Assembly: GCF_014145395.1 (NCBI RefSeq)
Contig: NZ_JACHTE010000006.1
Span: forward strand, 1-64,000
Source of the DNA: Marilutibacter penaei
Lineage (GTDB): Bacteria > Pseudomonadota > Gammaproteobacteria > Xanthomonadales > Xanthomonadaceae
Direction: 5' to 3'
DNA: 64,000 nucleotides
Shown here: positions 1 to 7,669 of the stretch, piece by piece
Numbering within the stretch: position 1 is the stretch's first letter
Layout of the letters: every line of letters starts with the position of its first letter
The notes under the pieces: generated by a model
What the model was told of the DNA's origin: nothing
The model's input: the letters and a program-made list of their open reading frames with translations, nothing else
Databases searched by the model: none
Position numbers and translations under genes: made by a program

Positions 1-1489
1 CCTGCGCCACGCCCTGCTGCTGGTCACCGGCGGCCCCGGCACCGGCAAGACCACCACCATCGCCCGCCTGCTGGTGCTGCTCGCCGCCCAGGCCGACGGC
101 GAAGGCCGGCCGGCGCCGCGCATTGCCCTGGCCGCCCCCACCGGCCGCGCCGCCGAACGCATGGCCGGCAGCCTGCACGCCGCCCGCGCGCGGCTCGCCG
201 ACGACGGCATCGACCCCGCCCTGCTCGAACGCCTGCCGCTCACCGGCACCACCCTGCACCGCCTGCTCGGCCCGCTGCCCGACAGCCCGCGCTTCCGCCA
301 CCACGCCGACAATCCGCTGCCCTTCGACCTGGTGGTGGTCGACGAAGCCTCGATGATCGACCTGCCGCTGATGGCCAAGCTGGTCGACGCGGTGGCCGAC
401 GGCGCCCGCCTGGTCCTGCTCGGCGACCCCGACCAGCTGCCCTCGGTCGAAGCCGGCGACGTGCTCGGCGGGATCCTGCGCGCCGCCGGCGACGGCGAGG
501 CGCTGGCGGCCGACGACACCGACGCCCTGCGCCCGCTGCTCGGCCGTGGCATGCCCGGTCCCGGTCCCGGCCCCGAGGCCGCCGCCGATCCGGTTCCGGG
601 CCACAGCGGCGACCTGTTCGCGCCGCCGGCCCCCGCGCCCGAACCGGTGGCCGCAGTGGCCCATCCGCCCGCGCCCGGCTTCCCCGGCGCCCGCGTCCAC
701 CTGCAACGCGGCTACCGCCAGCACGACAGCCTGCAACTCGCGCCGCTGGCCGACGCCGTCCGCGCCGGCGACACCGGCCGCGCCCTCGCCCTGCTGCGCG
801 GCGGCGGCCTCGCCGGCATCGACTTCCACGAAGGCCAGCCCGACCCGCTGGCCGTCCACCGCGAGCGCCTGCTCGCCCACGCCCGCGCCCTCGCCGACGC
901 CGACGGCCCCGCCGACGCCCTCGCGATTGCCGGCCGCCTGCGCCTGCTCACCGCCCTGCGCGACGGTCCCGCCGGTGCCCTGACCCTCAACGCCCGCATC
1001 GAAGCCCTGCTCGCCGAGGCCGGCAGCGGCGGCGGCACCCGCCGCGACGGCCGCCGGCACTTCCACGGCCAGCCGCTGCTGGTCACCGAGAACAGCTACC
1101 GCCACGGCCTGTTCAACGGCGACATCGGCGTCTGCCTCGCCGACGGCAGCGGCGCCCTGACCGCCTGGTTCCCGGGCCACGCCGCCGACGCCGACGGCGG
1201 CCCGGCGCCGCCGCGCCCCTTCCACCCCGCCGCCCTGCCTGCCCACGAAAGCGCCTTCGCGATGACCGTGCACAAGGCGCAGGGCAGTGAGTTCGACGAG
1301 GTCTGGCTGCAGCTGCCCGCCGGCGACAGCCGCGTGCTCTCGCGTGAACTGGTCTACACCGGCCTGACCCGCGCCAAGCGCCGCCTGCACCTCGCCGCGA
1401 CCGCCGACGTCCTCCGCGCCGCCCTCGCCCGCCACGTCAGCCGGGTCTCGGGCCTGGACTGGCGGCTGGGGGCCGGCGCGCGCGACTGA
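1..1489 (+). CDS. recD: RecD, exodeoxyribonuclease V alpha subunit (5' part outside window)
   Basis: ATP-driven 5'-3' helicase subunit of the RecBCD double-strand break repair enzyme. The gene enters from the left: the frame is open from base 2 and immediately encodes the Walker A motif GGPGTGKTTT. It continues with the Walker B region VVDEASMID, motif III-like LLGDPDQLPSVEAGDV, GYRQ, and the C-terminal helicase motifs MTVHKAQGSEFDEV and TGLTRAKRRL, so the whole motor is present and only the N-terminal domain is missing. A proline/glycine/alanine-rich insert of about 60 residues (bases 545-690) separates the two RecA-like lobes and is longer than usual. recB and recC would be expected upstream, outside the window. 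The identification is firm because the motif order is diagnostic of RecD/TraA-type helicases; RecD2 is less likely given the genus. Confidence 0.93.
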   Translation, partial: LRHALLLVTGGPGTGKTTTIARLLVLLAAQADGEGRPAPRIALAAPTGRAAERMAGSLHAARARLADDGIDPALLERLPLTGTTLHRLLGPLPDSPRFRHHADNPLPFDLVVVDEASMIDLPLMAKLVDAVADGARLVLLGDPDQLPSVEAGDVLGGILRAAGDGEALAADDTDALRPLLGRGMPGPGPGPEAAADPVPGHSGDLFAPPAPAPEPVAAVAHPPAPGFPGARVHLQRGYRQHDSLQLAPLADAVRAGDTGRALALLRGGGLAGIDFHEGQPDPLAVHRERLLAHARALADADGPADALAIAGRLRLLTALRDGPAGALTLNARIEALLAEAGSGGGTRRDGRRHFHGQPLLVTENSYRHGLFNGDIGVCLADGSGALTAWFPGHAADADGGPAPPRPFHPAALPAHESAFAMTVHKAQGSEFDEVWLQLPAGDSRVLSRELVYTGLTRAKRRLHLAATADVLRAALARHVSRVSGLDWRLGAGARD

Positions 1490-1543
1490 CCGCACCGCTG
1501 GCCCCCCGCCCGGCCGGCCTTCGTTCGCTCCGAAAGACCCGGG

Positions 1544-1690
1544 AAAACCGGGGTCAGAGTCGACTTTTCCTGGAGATGCCCCGGCTGCGGAAAACCGGGG
1601 TCAGAGTCGACTTTCCCTGGAGATGCCCCGGCTGCGGGTGTTCCCCGGGGGAAAAGTCGACTCTGACCCCGGTTTTCGACCCCGGTTTTC
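1544..1690. repeat. Direct and inverted repeat cluster (GGGGTCAGAGTCGACTTT family)
   Basis: Two nearly identical 47-bp units lie in tandem at 1544-1590 and 1591-1637. Each begins AAAACCGGGGTCAGAGTCGA and they differ by one base. The first 27 bases recur inverted at 1651-1677, and the 13-mer GACCCCGGTTTTC is then repeated at 1665-1677 and 1678-1690. The cluster ends nine bases before the ribosome binding site of the hydrolase gene. Similar GGGTCAGAGTCGAC repeats are, from memory, associated with REP-type Y1 transposases in xanthomonads; no transposase is present here. Confidence 0.8.
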
Positions 1691-1710
1691 CCCCGCGCAA
1701 GGAGCCACCG

Positions 1711-2823
1711 ATGTTCATCGTCACCAACCGCGACGTCGACGAAAGCCGCAACGACCCCGGCGCACTCGGCGACACGCCCAACCCCAAGGGCCCCAACGAA
1801 CTCCGGCTGGCCGAGGCCACCCGCAAGGGCCGCGGCTGGCACGTGCAGGTGCTGCCCGACCTGATGACCCCGGCGATGGCGCGCGAGATCGGCCTCGACA
1901 GCCTGACCGTGCCCGGCACCGGCGAGCCGGTTCCCTCCAGCCGCTACGTCGCTTCGAAGATCCTCGAACGCATCAACCGCTCCATCGACGCGAACGGCAC
2001 CGTCGCCAGGCGCAACTTCCTGTTCTTCATCCACGGCTTCAACAATGACGTCGCCGCGGCGCTGGACCGCGCCGAGCGGCTGGAGAAGGCCTACGGCGTC
2101 GAAGTGCTGGTGTACTCGTGGCCGGCGAACGGCGGCGGCGGCGTCCGCGGCACCCTCAGCTACAAGTCCGACAAGCGCGACGCACTGGCGTCGGTCGGCG
2201 CGCTCGACCGCTGTTTCGGCCGCATCAAGCACTACATGGACGAAGCCCACCGCGCCAACGTCGCCCGGATCGAGGCCGAGGCCTGGCGCCTGTACCCCGA
2301 CGACGCCGAGAAGTGGGACCGCCATTTCACCCGCCAGTCGCAGAAGGCCTGCCCGTTCAAGCTCACCCTGATGACCCACAGCATGGGCACCTACCTGTTC
2401 AAGCACCTGCTGATGTCCACCGTGTACCGCTGGAAGGAGCTGATCTTCGACAACGTCGTGCTGGTCGCCGCCGACACCAACAACGAAGACCACGCCCACT
2501 GGCTGGACCGCATGCCCTACCGCAACCGCATCTACGTCACCCTCAACGAGAACGACTCGGCGCTGAAGGCCTCGCGGATGAAGATGGGCGAGCACCAGAA
2601 GGCCCGCCTCGGCCACTACCCCTACGAACTCAGCGCCCGCCGCGTCGTCTACGTCGACTTCACCGGCGAACCCCGGGTCGCCGACTCGCATGCCTATTTC
2701 GAGGGCAACGCGCTCAAGCACCCGCCGGTGCGGCGCTTCTTCCTCGACGCCTTCAACGGCCTCAACGCCGAAGCCGCGATGGCCTACGACCCCTCGCGCA
2801 ACCTGCACCGGCTGGGGCGGTGA
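1711..2823 (+). CDS. DUF900-type alpha/beta hydrolase
   Basis: 370-residue putative serine hydrolase. The oxyanion-hole segment FFIHGFNND near residue 110 and the nucleophile elbow THSMGTYLFKH near residue 225 fit the DUF900 alpha/beta hydrolase family, which resembles lipases and esterases; the substrate is unknown. No signal peptide is visible, so it is probably cytoplasmic. ATG at 1711 is chosen because AAGGAG lies at 1699-1704 with good spacing. The reading frame stays open back to 1576 through the repeat cluster, but that 45-residue extension is repeat-encoded and unlikely to be translated. The gene stands alone between the repeat cluster and a gene-free stretch. Confidence 0.82.
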   Translation: MFIVTNRDVDESRNDPGALGDTPNPKGPNELRLAEATRKGRGWHVQVLPDLMTPAMAREIGLDSLTVPGTGEPVPSSRYVASKILERINRSIDANGTVARRNFLFFIHGFNNDVAAALDRAERLEKAYGVEVLVYSWPANGGGGVRGTLSYKSDKRDALASVGALDRCFGRIKHYMDEAHRANVARIEAEAWRLYPDDAEKWDRHFTRQSQKACPFKLTLMTHSMGTYLFKHLLMSTVYRWKELIFDNVVLVAADTNNEDHAHWLDRMPYRNRIYVTLNENDSALKASRMKMGEHQKARLGHYPYELSARRVVYVDFTGEPRVADSHAYFEGNALKHPPVRRFFLDAFNGLNAEAAMAYDPSRNLHRLGR

Positions 2824-3396
2824 GGGTGTGACCTTGCTGCCCACCGCTGACCTCCGGCAATGCCGGTGTCCGGTGCCCTTGGGGGCGAAATAAAGGAGGA
2901 GGCCTCGGCCGGGCGCCTTTCCGCCCCGCCCGCGGCGGGGGTGCGTCCCCCCGCTCGCCGCCGGGCCCGGTCAGTGGCGGTCTTTTGTCCACCCGGTCGG
3001 CTTTCTGAGCCGTCGCCGGTGATCTTTTGTCCACCGGGTCGCCTTTTTGCTCCGGCGCTGCTGATGTTTTGTCCAGCGGGCCGGCTTTTTGCTCCACCGG
3101 TGGCGATATTTTGTCCATCGATGGTGAAACTTTGTCCAACGGTGGCGGGTTTTTCACCATCGACTCGGCTTTTTGCTGCGCGAAGTCGGCAAAAAGGCCC
3201 GTGGGGCCCGCCGGACAGGGCCGGAAGGCCGCCCGGCGACCGGTGGGCGGCCTTCACGCGCGGGATGTGACCCCCGGCAGGCACTGTGACGGGGTCCGGA
3301 TGATAGCGTTGTCATCGATGCGCCCCCACCGCCCCGTGCAGGCGCCGCATCCCTATCGAAATGCACGATCCCATCCAAAGGAAGGAGGACGGCAAC
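2824..3396. other. Gene-free spacer with tandem repeats
   Basis: 573 bp between the hydrolase and the glycanase. Its middle holds the 21-bp tandem array described separately. Three frames stay open through the array because the unit length is a multiple of three, but none has a convincing start or ribosome binding site. The last 20 bases contain the AAGGAGGAC ribosome binding site of the downstream glycanase. Confidence 0.6.
2983..3192. repeat. Ten-unit 21-bp degenerate tandem repeat
   Basis: TTTTGTCC recurs at 2983, 3025, 3067 and 3109, exactly 42 bp apart. It alternates with TTTTGCTC-like half units, giving ten 21-bp units that diverge gradually. On the minus strand this reads as alternating heptapeptides of the type xDKxSPx / xxQKxxP in one frame and GQxxxxx / GAKxRPx in another. 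On the plus strand it reads xFCPPGR / LFAPxxx. Preservation of a 21-bp period could mean a decayed or unannotated repeat protein, or only DNA-level tandem duplication. Confidence 0.8.
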
Positions 3397-4818
3397 ATGA
3401 AGTTCCGAAAGCAGTGCATGGCATTCCTGCTCGCATCCCTGGCCTCCGGCGGCGCGCTGGCGCAGGACTGGCAACTGGTCTGGAGCGACGAGTTCAACGG
3501 CGCGATCGGGCCGGACTGGGTGTTCGAGACCGGCAACGGCAGCGGCGGCTGGGGCAACAACGAGCTGCAGTACTACCGGCGCGAGAACGCCGGCATCGAG
3601 AACAACGCCCTGGCGATCACCGCCCGCCGCGAGGACATGGGCGGATTCCGCTACACCTCGGCGCGGATGAAGACGCAGGGGCGCAGGACGTTCCGCTACG
3701 GCCGCATCGAGGCGCGGATGAAGCTGCCCTCGTTCATGGGCGCGTGGCCGGCGTTCTGGATGCTGGGGGCGAACCTGCCGCAGGTCGGCTGGCCCGCGTC
3801 CGGCGAGATCGACGTGATGGAGCACGTCAACAACGAGGACCGCAGCTACGGCACGATCCACTGGCGCGACCACACCGGCACCTACGCGCAGTACAGCGGG
3901 CACACCGACGTCAGCGTGCAGGACTGGCACGTCTATTCGGTGGAGTGGGACGCCAACGCGATCCGCTGGTACGTCGACGGCGACAAGTTCCACGAGGCCA
4001 GCATCCAGGGCGGCGTCAACGGCACCGAGGAGTTCCACGCCGACCACTTCCTGCTGCTGAACTTCGCGATCGGCGGCAACTGGCCGGGCTTCAACGTGGA
4101 CGAGAGCCGGCTGCCGGCGAAGATGCTCGTCGACTACGTGAGGGTGTACTCGGCCGGCGGCGGCACGCCGGGGGTGGCGTCGGTGCACGAGCACTGCAAC
4201 TTCGGCGGCCAGGGGGTGTCGTTGCCGGTCGGCAATTACACGCTGGCGCAGCTGCAGGCGCGCGGCATCGGCAACGATGCGATCTCGTCGCTGCGGGTCA
4301 CGCCCGGCCACCAGGCCACGCTGTTCGCGGACGACCACTTCAACGGCGCGAGCGTATCCAGGACCGCCGACACCGCCTGCCTGGTCGCGGACGGTTTCAA
4401 CGACCGGGCGTCCTCGGTGGTCATCGCGCCCTTCACCCAGGGCTGGTCGCGGACGATCGAGGCGGAGAGTTTCAGCGCGCAGCAGGGGGTGCAGACCGAA
4501 GCCTGTTCCGAAGGCGGACTCAACGTCGGCTGGATCGATACCGGTGACTGGCTGTCCTGGGGCGGCGTGAGCTTCCCGGCCAGCGGCACGTATCGGGTCG
4601 AATACCGCGTGGCCAGCCCGTCCGGCGGGAGCCTGTGGCTGGACCTCAACGCCGGCGGCGTCGTGCTCGGCAGCCGCGCCGTCCCGGCCACCGGCGGATG
4701 GCAGAACTGGACCACGGTGTCGCACACGGTGACCGTGCCCGCCGGCACCCACGACCTCGGCCTGTACGCGTCGCAGGGCGGATGGAACCTCAACTGGCTG
4801 CGGATCACCCGGCTCTGA
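3397..4818 (+). CDS. Secreted GH16 glycanase with beta/gamma-crystallin and CBM6 modules
   Basis: 473-residue exported endo-beta-glucanase of glycoside hydrolase family 16 (laminarinase or lichenase type). The signal peptide covers residues 1-23, ending SGGALAQ. The catalytic domain spans about 25-260 and holds the family signature GEIDVMEH with its two catalytic glutamates. Residues about 270-355 form a beta/gamma-crystallin-like fold (CNFGGQGVSLPVG; GNDAISSLRV). Residues about 360-473 are a CBM6-type carbohydrate-binding module (IEAESFSAQQGV to the terminal NWLRITRL). ATG 3397 follows AAGGAGGAC at 3381-3389. It probably hydrolyses fungal or plant beta-1,3-glucans outside the cell, with CBM6 as the sugar-anchoring module. 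The crystallin module may bind calcium; that is inferred from the fold. Confidence 0.9.
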   Translation: MKFRKQCMAFLLASLASGGALAQDWQLVWSDEFNGAIGPDWVFETGNGSGGWGNNELQYYRRENAGIENNALAITARREDMGGFRYTSARMKTQGRRTFRYGRIEARMKLPSFMGAWPAFWMLGANLPQVGWPASGEIDVMEHVNNEDRSYGTIHWRDHTGTYAQYSGHTDVSVQDWHVYSVEWDANAIRWYVDGDKFHEASIQGGVNGTEEFHADHFLLLNFAIGGNWPGFNVDESRLPAKMLVDYVRVYSAGGGTPGVASVHEHCNFGGQGVSLPVGNYTLAQLQARGIGNDAISSLRVTPGHQATLFADDHFNGASVSRTADTACLVADGFNDRASSVVIAPFTQGWSRTIEAESFSAQQGVQTEACSEGGLNVGWIDTGDWLSWGGVSFPASGTYRVEYRVASPSGGSLWLDLNAGGVVLGSRAVPATGGWQNWTTVSHTVTVPAGTHDLGLYASQGGWNLNWLRITRL

Positions 4819-4824
4819 ACGGCA

Positions 4825-4850
4825 CCCGCGGGCCAGGGAGGGCCCGCGGG
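4825..4850. terminator. Hairpin between convergent GH16 and brnA genes
   Basis: A 10-bp perfect stem (CCCGCGGGCC at 4825-4834 with GGCCCGCGGG at 4841-4850) and a 6-nt loop lie just after the glycanase stop and before the convergent brnA stop. No T tract follows on either strand, so intrinsic termination is only possible, not certain. Confidence 0.45.
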
Positions 4851-4857
4851 GGTGGGC

Positions 4858-5085
4858 TCAGGCCCGGTCGCTGGGCCAGGTGATCCGGATCTTCCGGTGG
4901 TTCACCATGCAGTCGCGCAGGTACAGGTCGATGAGGCTCTGGTAGGGAACGCCAGCTTCGCCGGCCATGCCCTTGAAGTATTCGACCACGTCTTCCGACA
5001 GGCGCATGGACACCGGCTTCTTGAGCTTCGCGGCGTAGGGATTCTTTCGGGACTTCAGGCTGGAGAGGTCGTATTCGGCTTTCAT
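4858..5085 (-). CDS. brnA: BrnA-type antitoxin
   Basis: 75-residue antitoxin of the BrnA family. The C-terminal half holds a ribbon-helix-helix DNA-binding domain (KKPVSMRLSEDVVEYFKG, about residues 22-40), and the N-terminus is the toxin-binding part. BrnA neutralises BrnT and represses the shared promoter. Its ATG overlaps the brnT stop as ATGA (bases 5082-5085), so translation is coupled. The order toxin then antitoxin is typical of brnTA and unlike most type II modules. Confidence 0.88.
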   Translation of the reverse strand: MKAEYDLSSLKSRKNPYAAKLKKPVSMRLSEDVVEYFKGMAGEAGVPYQSLIDLYLRDCMVNHRKIRITWPSDRA

Positions 5086-5369
5086 GGTGATGTCTGCCCG
5101 TAGTGGGTGCTTTCCCGCCGCGTGGCTTTCCGTGCCGAGATGATGCGGATGACGTCGCCACTGCTGCGTTCGCAGTGACACACGAGGAGCAGGTTCGCGT
5201 CGCGGCTCATGCCGAGCATCAGGAAGCGGTCCTCTCCCGAGTCGTCGTCTCCGTCGAAGAACTGGACGGCGAACTCGTCGCGGAAGACGGTCTGTGCCTC
5301 CTCGAATGAGACGCCATGCTTCCTGAGATTCGACGCGGCCTTCGTCTGATTCCATTCAAACGTGATCAT
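5082..5369 (-). CDS. brnT: BrnT-type ribonuclease toxin
   Basis: 95-residue toxin of the BrnT family, a RelE-like ribonuclease that blocks translation until bound by BrnA. The family features ITFEWNQTKAASNLRKHGVSF at the start and the C-terminal RIISARKATRRE are present, including the basic residues expected in the active site. The start is set at ATG 5369: six bases upstream is TACAAT, a good -10, and no ribosome binding site exists, so the message may be leaderless. The frame extends eight codons further upstream, into the operator. It forms an operon with brnA through a 4-nt overlap. Confidence 0.87.
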   Translation of the reverse strand: MITFEWNQTKAASNLRKHGVSFEEAQTVFRDEFAVQFFDGDDDSGEDRFLMLGMSRDANLLLVCHCERSSGDVIRIISARKATRRESTHYGQTSP

Positions 5370-5404
5370 CCATACATTGTATGGACCGAGCAACCGTCTG
5401 CAAG
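5369..5404 (-). promoter_or_regulatory. brnTA promoter and palindromic operator
   Basis: TCCATACATTGTATGGA at 5369-5385 is a perfect 17-bp palindrome around a central T. It contains the -10 hexamer TACAAT (minus strand, 5381-5376) and touches the first base of the brnT start codon. A weak -35, TTGCAG, lies 16 bp further upstream (5403-5398). BrnA ribbon-helix-helix dimers repress their own promoter in characterised systems, so this is the likely operator. Confidence 0.7.
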
Positions 5405-5546
5405 CGCGGGTCGGCGCCTTTCATTCCCCGTTTCATCGCCCCCCACCCCGGTCCGTCGCATGCCCTCTTGCCGCCCCGTCTGGTCACCCGCAGGGTGGAG
5501 GCGCGGGGTTTCGTGCCCCCGCGCCCGTTCCCCGTGGAGGATGTCG

Positions 5547-5762
5547 ATGAACACGCTGTTCGCCCTGGTCGCTTGGTGCGTGCTGTTCGTGCTGTGCTGG
5601 CCGCTGGCGCTGCTGGTACTGGTGCTCTACCCGCTGGTGTGGCTCCTGCTGTTGCCGTTCCGGCTGGTCGGGATCACTTTCTCGGCGCTGTTCGCCTTCC
5701 TGCATGCGGTGCTGATGCTGCCTGCACGCATGCTGGGTGGCCGGCCGGCGGTCGCCGGCTGA
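5547..5762 (+). CDS. Small hydrophobic membrane protein
   Basis: 71-residue protein consisting almost wholly of two hydrophobic helices (about residues 3-30 and 34-58) separated by a short LLPFRLVG turn. No known domain is recognised. ATG 5547 is preferred because GGAGG at 5536-5540 gives six bases of spacing; ATG 5541 in the same frame abuts the ribosome binding site. It stands alone between brnTA and the aldo/keto reductase. Good spacing and clean hydrophobicity support a real inner-membrane protein of unknown role. Confidence 0.6.
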   Translation: MNTLFALVAWCVLFVLCWPLALLVLVLYPLVWLLLLPFRLVGITFSALFAFLHAVLMLPARMLGGRPAVAG

Positions 5763-5817
5763 GCTCGCAGGCCGGCGTCTTCGCGCCGACCCGTTTTGCG
5801 TCACGCGCGGGCGCGCC

Positions 5818-6831
5818 TCACGCGCCGCCGGGCAGGGGCGCGTCGGGCGCCACCAGGTCGGCACTGCGCAGGTCCTGCCAGAAGCCGGCCGGCACGGCCT
5901 CGTCCAGCGCGGCGCGGTCTTCGGCGATCCGCGAGGGCTTGCTCGCGCCGGGAATCACCGCAGCCACGGCCGGGTTGGCCAACGCAAACTGAAGCCCCGC
6001 GGCCTTCATGCTGATGCCGTGGCGGTCGGCGATCGCCTTGATCCGCGCGACCTTGTCGAGGATCGCCGGGGTCGCCGGGGCGTATTCGAAGTTCGGGCCG
6101 CCGACCAGCGCGCCGGAGCTGTAGGGCCCGCCGACGACGATCCCGAGGCCGCGCTCGGCCACCTTCGGCATCACCCGCTGCAGCGCGCGCGCATGGTCGA
6201 GCAGGGTGTAGCGGCCGGCGAGCAGGAAGCCGTCCGGCCGCGGGCCTTCGAGCTCGAGCAGCAGCTCGATCGGCTCGACGCGGTTGACGCCCAAGCCCCA
6301 GGCCTGGATCACGCCTTCGTCGCGCAGGCGGTCAAGCGCCTTGAAGGCGCCTTTGCGCGCGCTTTCGAACACGCCCAGCCATTCGTCGCCGTAGAAGTCC
6401 TGGGCGACGTCGTGCACCCAGGCGATCTCGATGCGGTCGGTGCGCAGGCGCTTCAGGCTGTCCTCGATGGAACGCAGGGTGGCGTCCTCGGAGTAGTCGT
6501 TGACCACGCGGTTGCGGCGGCCGTGCAGGAACACGCCGCCCTTCTCGCCCTGGTCGCGCGCGGCGGGGTCTTCGTGCTCGTCCAGCACCAGCCGGCCGAC
6601 CTTGGTGCTGATGACGTAGGCATCGCGCGGCTTGCCGGCGAGCGCCTCGCCCATGCGCAACTCGGCGAGGCCGGCGCCATAGAACGGGGCGTTGTCGAAG
6701 TAGCGGATGCCGTCGTCCCAGGCCGCCTCGACGGTGGCGAGGGCCTCGACCTCGGGAATGTCGCGGAACATGTTGCCCAGCGGCGCGGTGCCGAAGCCGA
6801 GCTTGCCGGGGAGCAGGGATTTCAGGGACAT
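5818..6831 (-). CDS. Aldo/keto reductase
   Basis: 337-residue NAD(P)H-dependent oxidoreductase with a TIM-barrel fold. The catalytic region is DDGIRYFDNAPFYGAG (active-site Asp and Tyr, about residues 40-55). ISTKVGR supplies the lysine and AWVHDVAQD the histidine. The cofactor-binding end is AVIPGASKPSRIAED. It resembles the D-threo-aldose 1-dehydrogenase / pyridoxal 4-dehydrogenase branch; the exact substrate cannot be told. Start ATG 6831 gives a normal N-terminus MSLKSLLPGKLGFGTAPLG. It is an isolated minus-strand gene. Confidence 0.88.
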   Translation of the reverse strand: MSLKSLLPGKLGFGTAPLGNMFRDIPEVEALATVEAAWDDGIRYFDNAPFYGAGLAELRMGEALAGKPRDAYVISTKVGRLVLDEHEDPAARDQGEKGGVFLHGRRNRVVNDYSEDATLRSIEDSLKRLRTDRIEIAWVHDVAQDFYGDEWLGVFESARKGAFKALDRLRDEGVIQAWGLGVNRVEPIELLLELEGPRPDGFLLAGRYTLLDHARALQRVMPKVAERGLGIVVGGPYSSGALVGGPNFEYAPATPAILDKVARIKAIADRHGISMKAAGLQFALANPAVAAVIPGASKPSRIAEDRAALDEAVPAGFWQDLRSADLVAPDAPLPGGA

Positions 6832-7015
6832 GGCGAGGCCTTGGGGGAGGGGGACTGGCAGTGTCCGCCTGCCGCCCTGCCGGCGCCACCCCGGCGGCGG
6901 CACGCTGTGTTGCGGGGCCCGCTCGGCACGCCTTGCCGTGCGCCCGCCACGGGCCTAGGCTCGACCCGACGCCGGCGGGGGTCGCCGGTCACCGTCCAAT
7001 TCGGGGAGGAAGGCC

Positions 7016-7441
7016 ATGCATCCCATCGTCCGCAACGTGCTCGGCGTCGTGCTGGGCCTGGTCGTCGGCAGCGCCGTCAACATGGCGATCATCAGCTTCG
7101 GCCCGATGCTGGTGCCACCGCCGGCCGGGGTCGACGTCATGGACCCTGACAGCCTGGCGCAGGGCATGCACCTGTTTGAGCCGAAGCACTTCCTCGTGCC
7201 CTTCCTCGCCCATGCGCTGGGTACCCTGGTCGGCGCGACGATCGCCAGTGCCGTCGCCGCCCGCCGCAAGGGCGTGATGGCCGCCGTGGTCGGTGTGTTC
7301 TTCCTGGCCGGCGGAATCGCCGCAGCGACCATGATCCCGGCCCCGGCCTGGTTCATCGCCCTCGACCTGCTGCTGGCCTACCTGCCGATGGCCTGGCTCG
7401 GCCACTGGATCGCCGGGCGGTTCGGGCCGCGGCGCGGGTAG
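7016..7441 (+). CDS. Conserved small integral membrane protein
   Basis: 141 residues with four predicted membrane helices (about 7-30, 60-82, 88-110 and 113-133). The arginine/lysine-rich loop AARRKG between helices 2 and 3 is probably cytoplasmic. The ribosome binding site GGGAGGAAGG at 7002-7012 precedes ATG 7016. The protein looks like a conserved hypothetical family of proteobacteria, but no function can be assigned. Confidence 0.75.
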   Translation: MHPIVRNVLGVVLGLVVGSAVNMAIISFGPMLVPPPAGVDVMDPDSLAQGMHLFEPKHFLVPFLAHALGTLVGATIASAVAARRKGVMAAVVGVFFLAGGIAAATMIPAPAWFIALDLLLAYLPMAWLGHWIAGRFGPRRG

Positions 7442-7488
7442 TCGGCCCGTTCGACGGCCTGTTCTTTCAAGGGCCGGGTGGCTGACCA

Positions 7489-7598
7489 GAAGGGGGAGCC
7501 CCGGGGATTGGCGTGACCGTGCGCGGCATGGATGCCGCGCCCGAGCCCCCATGGATGGGTTTACGGCGTGTCACGCCAATCCCCGGGGCTCCTCCTTC
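7489..7598 (+). repeat. Hairpin cassette copy A: 52-nt core in self-complementary arms
   Basis: Perfect 23-bp inverted arms at 7495-7517 and 7570-7592 enclose a 52-nt core at 7518-7569. The core contains its own small hairpin GCGGCATGGATGCCGC. The outer stem extends to 7489/7598 with one G-T pair. The same core occurs at 11377, 11543 and 60249 with different arms. Relative to copies B and D this copy is inverted. Confidence 0.85.
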
Positions 7599-7617
7599 CT
7601 CGCTATATGGAAAGAAG

Positions 7618-7642
7618 AAGGGCCGGAGATCATCCGGCCCTT
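7618..7642. terminator. Rho-independent terminator of the DUF885 gene
   Basis: A perfect 10-bp stem AAGGGCCGGA/TCCGGCCCTT with a 5-nt loop lies 28 bp past the DUF885 stop. Read on the minus strand it is followed by CTTCTTTCC, a pyrimidine-rich tail. Confidence 0.75.
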
Positions 7643-7669
7643 CCCTGTTGAAGCCCGCGGCGACTGGCC

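Noticed and set aside
1544-1690. CRISPR array
   Set aside because: Only two direct units with no spacers, and an inverted copy; no cas genes.
1576-1710. N-terminal extension of the DUF900 hydrolase
   Set aside because: It is encoded by the repeat cluster; ATG 1711 has a good ribosome binding site.
2983-3137. Repeated TTTTGTCCA as DnaA boxes of a second origin
   Set aside because: The motif is part of a strict 21-bp tandem repeat and lacks the full TTATCCACA consensus; true boxes lie between dnaA and dnaN.
3027-4547. 506-codon open frame overlapping the GH16 gene
   Set aside because: Arginine-rich translation in the wrong frame; the glycanase frame has signal peptide and catalytic motif.
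7495-7592. Hairpin cassette A as a plain Rho-independent terminator
   Set aside because: No T tract follows, the loop is 52 nt, and the core recurs at three other places with different arms.
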